A stretch of 62,692 bases of DNA from assembly GCA_019120675.1 (NCBI GenBank), contig DWUQ01000152.1, positions 1 to 62,692 on the forward strand. The letters are read 5' to 3'. This document shows, in pieces, positions 17,340-24,469 of this stretch. Within the stretch, counting starts at the first letter, position 1. Each line of letters opens with the position of its first letter. The position numbers and the translations under genes are program-made. Source of the stretch: Candidatus Paenalcaligenes intestinipullorum. GTDB taxonomy: Bacteria; Pseudomonadota; Gammaproteobacteria; Burkholderiales; Burkholderiaceae_B. The notes below the pieces were generated by a model. It ran no database searches, was not told the origin of the DNA, and saw only the letters and a program-made list of their open reading frames with translations.

Positions 17340-18818
17340 ATGACTATGCCGCAATTTAGTTTCTTTTGGACAGACGTATTTTTGTGGGGGGCGACCTTAT
17401 TAGCAGGCTTATATGGGTGGCATGTGCGCCGATCCAGTGTGTTGAGGGCGACTTGGTCACGCGTCTGGGCGTCACCGGCAGCCTGCTCGGCAGGCGTGTT
17501 TCTGTTGTTTTTTGTGGGCGTGGCGTTGCTGGATTCGATTCATTATCGTCCTGCCTTACCCAAGCTCAATGATGACCCTCAGGCCGTGCAACGCTACTCA
17601 CCTATTGCACGTTCGGTTTTAGATGAGCTCTTAGAGCGCAGTGGTGTTCAGAAAAACGAGCGCAGTTACTCTGCACCGTTAGCCCTCCATTTGTTCCATA
17701 AAGAGTCTATTCAGCAGGGCGATACCGTAGTGCGTGATTTTCCGCCCTTGCTTCAGGGGGCTAAGGGTATTACCACGTCCCAAGAGCGGCGAGCGGAGCT
17801 GAGAGTACAGTTAAGTGTTGGCGTATTGGTGGCGTTGCTGTGGTTAGCAAAATTTGCCAGCCTTCTAACCTGGCAAGTTCATCGACGTGCGCAGGAGCCT
17901 CTGAAGTGGCACCAGGCGGTGCGATTATGGCTAGGCAGAGAGTCTCGTTACCCATCGTTGCGAGCTGTTTGGCTTAGCGTGGGGGTATTGGTGTTGCTGC
18001 TCAGCTGTTGGGTGGCGATGAGTCAAAATTATTATGTGTTGGGTACGGATCGTTCGGGCAATGATGTGGTGATTCAGGCACTAAAAAGTGTTCGCACGGC
18101 AATGGTAATTGGTACCCTAACCACCGTTGCGATGCTGCCACCAGCTATTATTTTTGGGGTGGCAGCCGGCTACTTCAAAGGCTGGGTGGATGATCTAATT
18201 CAATATTTATACACCACCTTAACTTCCATCCCCGGTGTGTTGTTGATTGCGGCGTGTGTGTTGATGATGCAAGTTTATATCGAAGCTCATCCCGAGCTTT
18301 TTGATACGATTGCAGCCCGTGCCGATTTACGACTGTTTATGCTGTGTTTGATTTTAGGCCTAACCGGTTGGTCGGGCTTGTGTCGGCTGCTGCGTGCGGA
18401 AACCCTTAAGCTGCGTGAGCTCGACTATGTTCAAGCCGCCAAGGCCTTTGGGGTTGGGCATATGGGCATTATGGTGCGGCATATTTTCCCTAATTTGTTG
18501 CATATTGTGTTGATTACGATGGTATTGGAGTTTTCTGGCTTAGTGTTGTACGAGGCCATTTTGTCTTATTTGGGTATAGGCGTAGACCCCAGCATGCCCT
18601 CTTTTGGCACCATGATTGATGCCTCCCGTTTGGAGATGTCACGTGACCCAATGATTTGGTGGAACCTATTGGCAGCGTTTGCGTTTTTATTAGTGTTGGT
18701 GTTGTCAGCTAATATTTTTGCAGACGCGGTACAGCAAGCCTTTGACCCTCGTGCGCAGCGCTTTTCGACACGTTGGCTGCGTCGTTTATCCCGCACCTCT
18801 ACCAAGGCCATGCCATGA
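17340..18818 (+). CDS. Peptide-type ABC transporter permease (DppC/OppC/YejE-like) with long N-terminal part
   Basis: A 492-residue permease, longer than usual DppC (about 300). The C-terminal 280 residues are the standard domain: VLGTDRSGNDVVIQALKSVRTAMVIG, the coupling loop LRELDYVQAAKAFGVGHMGIMVRHIFPNLLHIV, and LSYLGIGVDPSMPSFGTMI. The first 210 residues add membrane segments near 12-28, 48-65 and 158-176, and a soluble stretch around 70-150. This resembles the enlarged YejE-type permeases. It ends inside the start of the ATPase gene. Substrate preference is not evident. Confidence 0.9.
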   Translation: MTMPQFSFFWTDVFLWGATLLAGLYGWHVRRSSVLRATWSRVWASPAACSAGVFLLFFVGVALLDSIHYRPALPKLNDDPQAVQRYSPIARSVLDELLERSGVQKNERSYSAPLALHLFHKESIQQGDTVVRDFPPLLQGAKGITTSQERRAELRVQLSVGVLVALLWLAKFASLLTWQVHRRAQEPLKWHQAVRLWLGRESRYPSLRAVWLSVGVLVLLLSCWVAMSQNYYVLGTDRSGNDVVIQALKSVRTAMVIGTLTTVAMLPPAIIFGVAAGYFKGWVDDLIQYLYTTLTSIPGVLLIAACVLMMQVYIEAHPELFDTIAARADLRLFMLCLILGLTGWSGLCRLLRAETLKLRELDYVQAAKAFGVGHMGIMVRHIFPNLLHIVLITMVLEFSGLVLYEAILSYLGIGVDPSMPSFGTMIDASRLEMSRDPMIWWNLLAAFAFLLVLVLSANIFADAVQQAFDPRAQRFSTRWLRRLSRTSTKAMP

Positions 18819-20599
18819 GTCTGACTACTGCGCCCCTGCTTGAGCTGGAAGGTCTGAGTATTAGTGTGGCTGAGGAATCTGGTTTACGCGATGTCGTACG
18901 TGATTTCAATCTATGTATAACGCCCGGCGAGACGTTGGCGCTGGTTGGCGAATCCGGTTCAGGTAAAAGCGTCACAGCACAGGCCATTTTACGCTTGCTG
19001 CCGGAAAACTTGCTGATCCGAACGGGGCAGGTGCGGTTAGAGCAACGCTCCTTAAACATGCTCTCGAATGCGGAGTTACGGAGCATACGAGGCGCAAAGG
19101 TAGGTATGATTTTCCAAGAGCCGGCCACCAGTTTAAATCCGGTCATGCGCATTGGGGATCAGCTCACCGAAACCTTGCGTTTGCATACCTCTTTGCGAGG
19201 GGATGCTCTTAAAGCGCGTGCTCGGGCATGGCTGGAGCGAGTAGGCATTCCCGATGCTGCAGAGCGTCTGAGTGATTATCCCTTTCAGTTTTCTGGAGGA
19301 CAACGTCAGCGCATTATGATTGCGATGGCTTTAGCCGCTGAGCCGCAGTTGCTGATCGCTGATGAGCCGACTACGGCGTTAGACGTATCTGTCCAAGCCC
19401 AAATTCTGGATTTGCTACGAGATATACAACAAGAGTTGGGCTTAGCGATTTTGTTGATTACCCACGATTTAGCGGTGGTCAAGCAGATGGCGCACCGTAT
19501 AGCGCTCATGCGCCATGGGCAGCTCGTAGAGAGCGCCACGACGGAACGATTTTTCGCCAACCCCGAGCACCCCTATGCACAAGAGCTTTTGGCCGCGATT
19601 CCAACCTTTTCGAAGCGTGGGCAGCCTTTGTTGACGCCGCAACCAGTCGTCTTTCAGGAAGCAGCGTCGACCGCTGCCTTAAACGATTCGCTGCCGCCAG
19701 TTAGCCCGTCCATCACTCATAGTGTAGAGGGCATAGCGTCTTCCGAGGACGTGGCTAATGTAGAGGCGTCTCCGGAGGCTACGGGCTTAGAGGCTGAACA
19801 GACTCAGCCCGTGCTTGAGGTTCAAGACTTATGCGTCAGCTACAAAGGCAAACAACGCTTAGGCCGTACGCGACAGCTTATCCACGTCGTGAAAAACCTG
19901 AGCTTGACTCTGCATCGTGGCGAAACCTTAGCCCTATTAGGGGGGTCTGGCTGTGGCAAAAGCACCGTAGCCAAATCGCTGATGCGTTTAATTGATGGTC
20001 AGGCTCTACAAACGGGGAACATCCGTGTACAGAGTTTGACTAATGTGCTGCAGGCTAGCACTCAAGTCGTACACCAGATGCGACAACGTATGCAAATTGT
20101 GTTCCAAGATCCTTTTGCGTCGTTGAATCCGCGTATGGCTATTGGGGATATATTGGCCGAAGGGCTACGCAGCTTGCACCCCCAGGTATCCAAGCCTATA
20201 GTACAGCGGCGATTGCAACGCTTACTGGACCAAACAGGGCTACCTGCAAACAGTTTGGGGCGCTATCCACACGAGTTTTCAGGTGGGCAGCGTCAGCGCA
20301 TTGCTATTGCTCGGGCATTGGCAGTTGAGCCAAGTATTTTAATTTGCGATGAGCCCACTTCGGCCTTAGATGTGTCGGTACAAGCCCAAATTTTAGATTT
20401 GTTGACGACTATCCAGCGAGATACAGGCTTAGCGTACTTGTTTATTACGCACAATTTTAGTGTGGTGGAGTATTTTGCAGATCGTATTGCAGTGATGCAT
20501 GAGGGCAAAGTTATTGAGCAGGGTGATGCGGCTCAGGTGCTCCTACACCCTCAGCATACCCATACGCGAGCGCTGCTAGCGGCTGTGCCGCGTTTGTAA
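18815..20599 (+). CDS. Dual ABC ATPase (OppD-OppF fusion, YejF-like)
   Basis: The ATG at 18815 overlaps the permease stop (ATGA). The product is 594 residues with two complete ATP-binding cassettes. Walker A: GESGSGKSVTAQ and GGSGCGKSTVAKS. Signatures: FSGGQRQRIMIAMALA and FSGGQRQRIAIARALA. Walker B: LLIADEPTTALDVS and ILICDEPTSALDVS. A flexible linker of about 60 residues rich in Ala, Glu and Ser joins them. It powers the upstream permease pair. The two halves correspond to OppD and OppF fused, as in YejF. Confidence 0.94.
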   Translation: MSLTTAPLLELEGLSISVAEESGLRDVVRDFNLCITPGETLALVGESGSGKSVTAQAILRLLPENLLIRTGQVRLEQRSLNMLSNAELRSIRGAKVGMIFQEPATSLNPVMRIGDQLTETLRLHTSLRGDALKARARAWLERVGIPDAAERLSDYPFQFSGGQRQRIMIAMALAAEPQLLIADEPTTALDVSVQAQILDLLRDIQQELGLAILLITHDLAVVKQMAHRIALMRHGQLVESATTERFFANPEHPYAQELLAAIPTFSKRGQPLLTPQPVVFQEAASTAALNDSLPPVSPSITHSVEGIASSEDVANVEASPEATGLEAEQTQPVLEVQDLCVSYKGKQRLGRTRQLIHVVKNLSLTLHRGETLALLGGSGCGKSTVAKSLMRLIDGQALQTGNIRVQSLTNVLQASTQVVHQMRQRMQIVFQDPFASLNPRMAIGDILAEGLRSLHPQVSKPIVQRRLQRLLDQTGLPANSLGRYPHEFSGGQRQRIAIARALAVEPSILICDEPTSALDVSVQAQILDLLTTIQRDTGLAYLFITHNFSVVEYFADRIAVMHEGKVIEQGDAAQVLLHPQHTHTRALLAAVPRL

Positions 20600-20649
20600 T
20601 GGAAAATCTTATTAAAAAAGTGAAGGTTTAGCCGTCATCTGAGAGAACT

Positions 20650-21171
20650 ATGGCATTAAAAGTTTTTGATTTGCAGTGTCAACATGGGCACGTGTTTGAG
20701 GGGTGGTTTCAATCCCAAGATAATTACCAGCAGCAGTTAGACAGCGGCCAGCTAACTTGTCCCGTATGTGGTTCCGATCAGCTCACTAAGCGCTTATCGG
20801 CACCACGCCTTAATTTAAAACATGGAGTAGGGGAAGGCTCTTCCAGCCATACTAAAGCTGAAAATGAACGTACTTCCACGCCAACTCAAACCCAACAATC
20901 GTCTACGGGCACTAACGAAGCTTTTATGCCCACCTCAGAAAGCTTAGTGAAAATGCAGGCCGAGTTACTGCAGAAAATGCGTACACTTGTCGCGGCTGCG
21001 GATAACGTGGGCGAACAGTTTGCGCACGAGGCGCGACGCATGCACGAAGGGGAAATAGCCGAGCGCGCCATCCGAGGGAGCGCCAGCCGTGAAGAGATTG
21101 AAGAATTGCTTGAAGACGGCATTAATATCATGCCAGTGCCCGATTTTATGACGGATGAGCGTTTGCAGTAG
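20650..21171 (+). CDS. DUF1178 family protein
   Basis: A 173-residue protein with the DUF1178 start MALKVFDLQCQHGHVFEGWFQSQDNY and a putative zinc ribbon formed by Cys/His in CQHGH and CPVCGSDQLTKRLSAP. The C-terminal half has a charged helix ending EEIEELLEDGINIMPVPDFM, also conserved in the family. It is a cytosolic protein of unknown function. It lies 50 bases after the ATPase and just before a bidirectional terminator. Confidence 0.88.
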   Translation: MALKVFDLQCQHGHVFEGWFQSQDNYQQQLDSGQLTCPVCGSDQLTKRLSAPRLNLKHGVGEGSSSHTKAENERTSTPTQTQQSSTGTNEAFMPTSESLVKMQAELLQKMRTLVAAADNVGEQFAHEARRMHEGEIAERAIRGSASREEIEELLEDGINIMPVPDFMTDERLQ

Positions 21172-21188
21172 CCATGAAAAATGGCCAT

Positions 21189-21227
21189 AAAAAACCGAGC
21201 TTGCGTCGTGGCAAAGCTCGGTTTTTT
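21189..21227. terminator. Bidirectional intrinsic terminator between DUF1178 gene and efp
   Basis: CCGAGCTT (21195-21202) pairs with AAGCTCGG (21214-21221), flanked by six A before and six T after. It serves the plus-strand DUF1178 gene and the minus-strand efp gene that ends at 21268. Confidence 0.92.
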
Positions 21228-21267
21228 AATTTGGGCTTAACTAAAAAAGCCCAGCCTACAGAACCGC

Positions 21268-21828
21268 TTAGCTGTTAACTCGGTTGCGGTATTCGTTGGT
21301 GCGTGTATCGATTTCAATACGGTCACCAATCTCACAAAACATAGGTACTTGAACGCTGTGGCCGGAACCAATGGTGGCGGGTTTCATAACCTTGCCAGAG
21401 GTGTCCCCGCGCACGGCAGGCTCGGTGTAGGTAATTTCACGAACGACGCTGTTGGGAAGCTCGACAGAAATTGCCTTTTCATCGTAAAACACCACCTCAG
21501 CGGTCATGCCGTCTTCGAGGTAGTTGAGGGCATCGCCCATGCTGTCGGCTTCGATTTCGTACTGGTTGTAATCGGCGTCCATAAATACATACATGGGCTC
21601 AGCAAAGTAAGAATACGTGCATTCTTTTTTGTCGAGCATGACCACATCAAATTTTTCGTCCGCTTTGTGTACCGCTTCGCTGGGCGAACCTGTGAGCAAG
21701 TTTTTAAATTTGAGTTTGACCACAGCGGCGTTGCGGCCAGATTTGTTGTATTCGGATTTTTGGACCACTAGCGGTTCGCCATTGATCACCACAACGTTAC
21801 CGACACGTACTTCTTGAGCGGTTTTCAT
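21268..21828 (-). CDS. efp: Elongation factor P, rhamnosylated-Arg type
   Basis: A 186-residue EF-P. It frees ribosomes stalled on polyproline runs. The tip loop is NKSGRNAA, with arginine at residue 32 in place of the lysine used in E. coli. Arg32 is the known rhamnosylation target in EarP-containing bacteria, and the earP gene lies directly upstream. The three beta domains are all present (KTAQEVRVGNVVVINGEPLVV at the start, SVQVPMFCEIGDRIEIDTRTNEYRNRV at the end). The ATG is preceded by GGAG at long spacing. Confidence 0.98.
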   Translation of the reverse strand: MKTAQEVRVGNVVVINGEPLVVQKSEYNKSGRNAAVVKLKFKNLLTGSPSEAVHKADEKFDVVMLDKKECTYSYFAEPMYVFMDADYNQYEIEADSMGDALNYLEDGMTAEVVFYDEKAISVELPNSVVREITYTEPAVRGDTSGKVMKPATIGSGHSVQVPMFCEIGDRIEIDTRTNEYRNRVNS

Positions 21829-21854
21829 AAATAACAGAACTCCGAGTAGGATGA

Positions 21855-21880
21855 CTCCGCGGACATCGTGGTAAGCGGAG
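21855..21880 (-). other. Hairpin between earP and efp
   Basis: CTCCGC (21855-21860) pairs with GCGGAG (21875-21880) in the 70-base gap between earP and efp. It lacks a T-run, so read-through is possible. It could lower read-through or protect efp mRNA, letting efp be made at a higher level than earP. Confidence 0.35.
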
Positions 21881-21898
21881 GACTAAATAAAAATAGCA

Positions 21899-23020
21899 TT
21901 AGCGTTGACGAACATGTTGCTGACTAAACCTCAGCAACTGTGTGACCAAATCGGTCTGCTGCGCCAACGTAGCCTGCCATTGTAAGGCTTCTGCACGCCA
22001 TTTGTCCCAATTTTCCATGCTTAAGCATTCAGAAAGTTGTTGGACAAGATCAGAGCGATAGCCTGTAGACCAATTGAGCATGGTTTGCTGGAATAGCGGC
22101 GGCAAAGAGCTGCGCTGCAATAACGCTTCCAGCTTGACCAAATGACTGTCTTCACTTTGAGGGTAAGGCTGCCAAATCATAGGCTGGGCCGCCCACAGCG
22201 CTCGTATTAGTGAGTCCTCACCGCGTACAAAATTGAGCTGACTGGTCCACAACAGTTGATCAAATTCGGCTTGGGGTAAAAACCCAAATTGCTGCACCTT
22301 GACCGATGCCAGATTCAGCGAGCGAGCAAGCGCCACATCGCTCGCCCGAGGGCTTAATACAAGGCTGGGCTGAGCCTGTTGGCTTAAAGCTTGTAGTAAT
22401 GCAGCTAGGGGGGCAGACTCATACTGGAAAAACACCACTAAGCGCAAACGATGCTGCAAAATATCCGTGATCTGTTGAGGGGCTAAGCCAAGTTTTTGCA
22501 GCAGTGTATGTTGTGCAGCGGTACTTTTTAACCAAGCCTCTCGTTGGGCCAACAGCTGGCTCTCGCGCAATAAGCCCCCTGTGTTAGGAGTGAAACCAGG
22601 AAAATAAAAGTATTTATGCTGACTCTCTGGCTGGGGCGAGGCTTGCAAATGAAAGCCTTCTACCCAGCCCTCAGCACTTAGATACTCTAAATTCAGCCAA
22701 AGCTCTTGGCCGCTGAGCTGCTGGCGATACGCCGCTGGCAATTCGCAAGCGAACGCCTCAATGACGACGTCTGCGGGAGTGGGGAAGAAGGCAGCTTCAT
22801 TGCCAGACCAATGGTGTACGTCGACGTGGTTCAGCAACTGGGTAGGAGTTTTAGCGTTTACAGCAGGGGCGATACGCTGAAAGCTAACCAGATCGTCTAC
22901 CCATAAACGCACCTCAGCCACGCTTTGATGCACCGCCAGCTGTTGAGCCAAACGCCAACACACACCGATATCGCCATAGTTATCGATGACTCGACAGAAA
23001 ATATCAATTCGTAAGGTCAT
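21899..23020 (-). CDS. earP: EF-P arginine rhamnosyltransferase
   Basis: I chose the ATG at 23020, giving 373 residues and MTLRIDIFCRVIDNYGDIGVCWRLAQQLA. A TTG at 23038 overlapping the previous stop is also possible. With this start Asp13 and Asp17 fall at the positions known to be needed in EarP. The enzyme transfers rhamnose from dTDP-rhamnose to Arg32 of EF-P, and has a GT-B fold. SEDSHLVKLEALLQ near the C-terminus fits the donor site. It stands directly before efp, as in many betaproteobacteria. Confidence 0.94.
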   Translation of the reverse strand: MTLRIDIFCRVIDNYGDIGVCWRLAQQLAVHQSVAEVRLWVDDLVSFQRIAPAVNAKTPTQLLNHVDVHHWSGNEAAFFPTPADVVIEAFACELPAAYRQQLSGQELWLNLEYLSAEGWVEGFHLQASPQPESQHKYFYFPGFTPNTGGLLRESQLLAQREAWLKSTAAQHTLLQKLGLAPQQITDILQHRLRLVVFFQYESAPLAALLQALSQQAQPSLVLSPRASDVALARSLNLASVKVQQFGFLPQAEFDQLLWTSQLNFVRGEDSLIRALWAAQPMIWQPYPQSEDSHLVKLEALLQRSSLPPLFQQTMLNWSTGYRSDLVQQLSECLSMENWDKWRAEALQWQATLAQQTDLVTQLLRFSQQHVRQR

Positions 23021-23034
23021 AGAGCAGTCGATTT

Positions 23035-24243
23035 TCAATGCAATACGAGCGGGTCCAGATTGACTTCATCGGGGAGCTCAGGGTGCACCAACTCACCCGC
23101 TGAAGTAGGAAAGTGCGGGCTGTCACAGTCTTCGCAGTATTCAGGCAAATAAATACCTGGTAATAGACGAATTTCGGTGACTCCTAAATTGCTCAGCAAC
23201 TCAGCAATTTCAGCGGGCGCATCGATAAACTCGTCGCTGCTGTTGTCGGCTTCTTGTTGGCTGAGTAAGCTCCAGATGCAGCCATAAATGATTTTGTTTT
23301 CATCGTCTTGATGGCTAAACCCCACTCGGTATTCTTCGACCTGATCGTGCCCGCAGGCAGCAATCACGGCAACCAGCTCATTGGGCGCAATCTGCGCTGC
23401 TTGCTCAAGCCAGGTGACGGCGGCTTTAATGATTAACGGCCTTAAAAACAAGTCAGCTAAACGATTGGCCGCATAAAAAGCATTCGGCAAACCATAATGC
23501 ACCTCGCAGCCGGTAAACAGTGAGTGCAAGACTTTTTGTGCCTGCTCGGGCCATTGGTGTTGGAGACGCTCCAGTACAGCCAAAGGTGATTCACGTGTGC
23601 TTTGCCACTGAAAAACCGCCGCGCCCCGTTTGACCGACACGACACCTAAAATAAAGCGCACATCAGCCAATAAATGTAAATCATGTTCGTGAGTGTTCAA
23701 GGTCACTTTGGCGTTCTTTTGTTGGCGCAGCTTTTGTAAAAAGCTAAGCAGATAGAGTCGAGTTTGGCTAAAAGACTGAGGCAGTTGTTCAAAATTTACG
23801 AGCTCGGGGTGTAAATACAGATCGGTATCGGACGCTAAGAGTTGCGAATGCATCAGCTGATGCAGGGCTTGGTGCAAAGCGGGTTCAATGGGGCCATGCG
23901 GCAATTGAAAACGCGTCCAAGCGGTAAACGGTATGCAGATCAATAAGCTATCGTAGTCTTGGTCCTGAAAGTGATCGGTATAGGACTCAGCAATACCCTC
24001 AACCATGCTGCCGAGGATTTCTAAGTGCTCATAGCAAGCGTGTTCGTCGAGCAGTTGAAACAAAGCAGCCAACGTTTTTGCGGCCTCTTGGGTCAGTAAA
24101 CGATTGGTGAGCTCGGTGATCTTGTGCTCCCAAAACTCGTCCTCGATTTTTGAGGCTGAGCGGGTCAGCGCATCGGCATAGAGTACGAGTTGCTGCGCCT
24201 CGCGGGATAATCCAGTTAGTTCAGGTAAAACAGTTGCAACCAT
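23035..24243 (-). CDS. DUF2863 family protein
   Basis: A 402-residue protein from an ATG that has GGGAGG nearby. The sequence is helix-rich, with no signal peptide or membrane segment. It resembles DUF2863, a family I know mainly from Burkholderiales. The end contains CEDCDSPHFPTSAGELVHPELPDE, a small Cys pair plus acidic tail typical of the family. Its stop overlaps the TTG at 23038 (TTGA), so it is probably coupled to earP. Function is unknown; its place next to earP-efp hints at a role near EF-P, which is only inference. Confidence 0.78.
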   Translation of the reverse strand: MVATVLPELTGLSREAQQLVLYADALTRSASKIEDEFWEHKITELTNRLLTQEAAKTLAALFQLLDEHACYEHLEILGSMVEGIAESYTDHFQDQDYDSLLICIPFTAWTRFQLPHGPIEPALHQALHQLMHSQLLASDTDLYLHPELVNFEQLPQSFSQTRLYLLSFLQKLRQQKNAKVTLNTHEHDLHLLADVRFILGVVSVKRGAAVFQWQSTRESPLAVLERLQHQWPEQAQKVLHSLFTGCEVHYGLPNAFYAANRLADLFLRPLIIKAAVTWLEQAAQIAPNELVAVIAACGHDQVEEYRVGFSHQDDENKIIYGCIWSLLSQQEADNSSDEFIDAPAEIAELLSNLGVTEIRLLPGIYLPEYCEDCDSPHFPTSAGELVHPELPDEVNLDPLVLH

Positions 24244-24404
24244 AATCGGACCTCCCTCGTGATGGTTCTTGGATAGTTTAAGTGTACCCCTTAGTGCTTA
24301 AGCGTGGCAGGAAACCAATCCCATGCCTTCAATTAAATTTAACGCCTTAACGATAATCTGCGCAAAGCTCCGGCCCTAGGCATTGCTCACAACCGTTAGG
24401 GTAT

Positions 24405-24444
24405 AAAAAAGCCGACTTCGGTGCACAGGCACCGAAGTCGGCTT
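24405..24444 (-). terminator. Intrinsic terminator of acnB
   Basis: AAGCCGACTTCGGTGC pairs with GCACCGAAGTCGGCTT (16 pairs, 4-base loop). Six A precede it on the plus strand, giving a T-run on the minus strand. It lies 25 bases past the acnB stop. Confidence 0.93.
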
Positions 24445-24469
24445 GGTTTAGTCAGTGGCGAGTTAGAGG

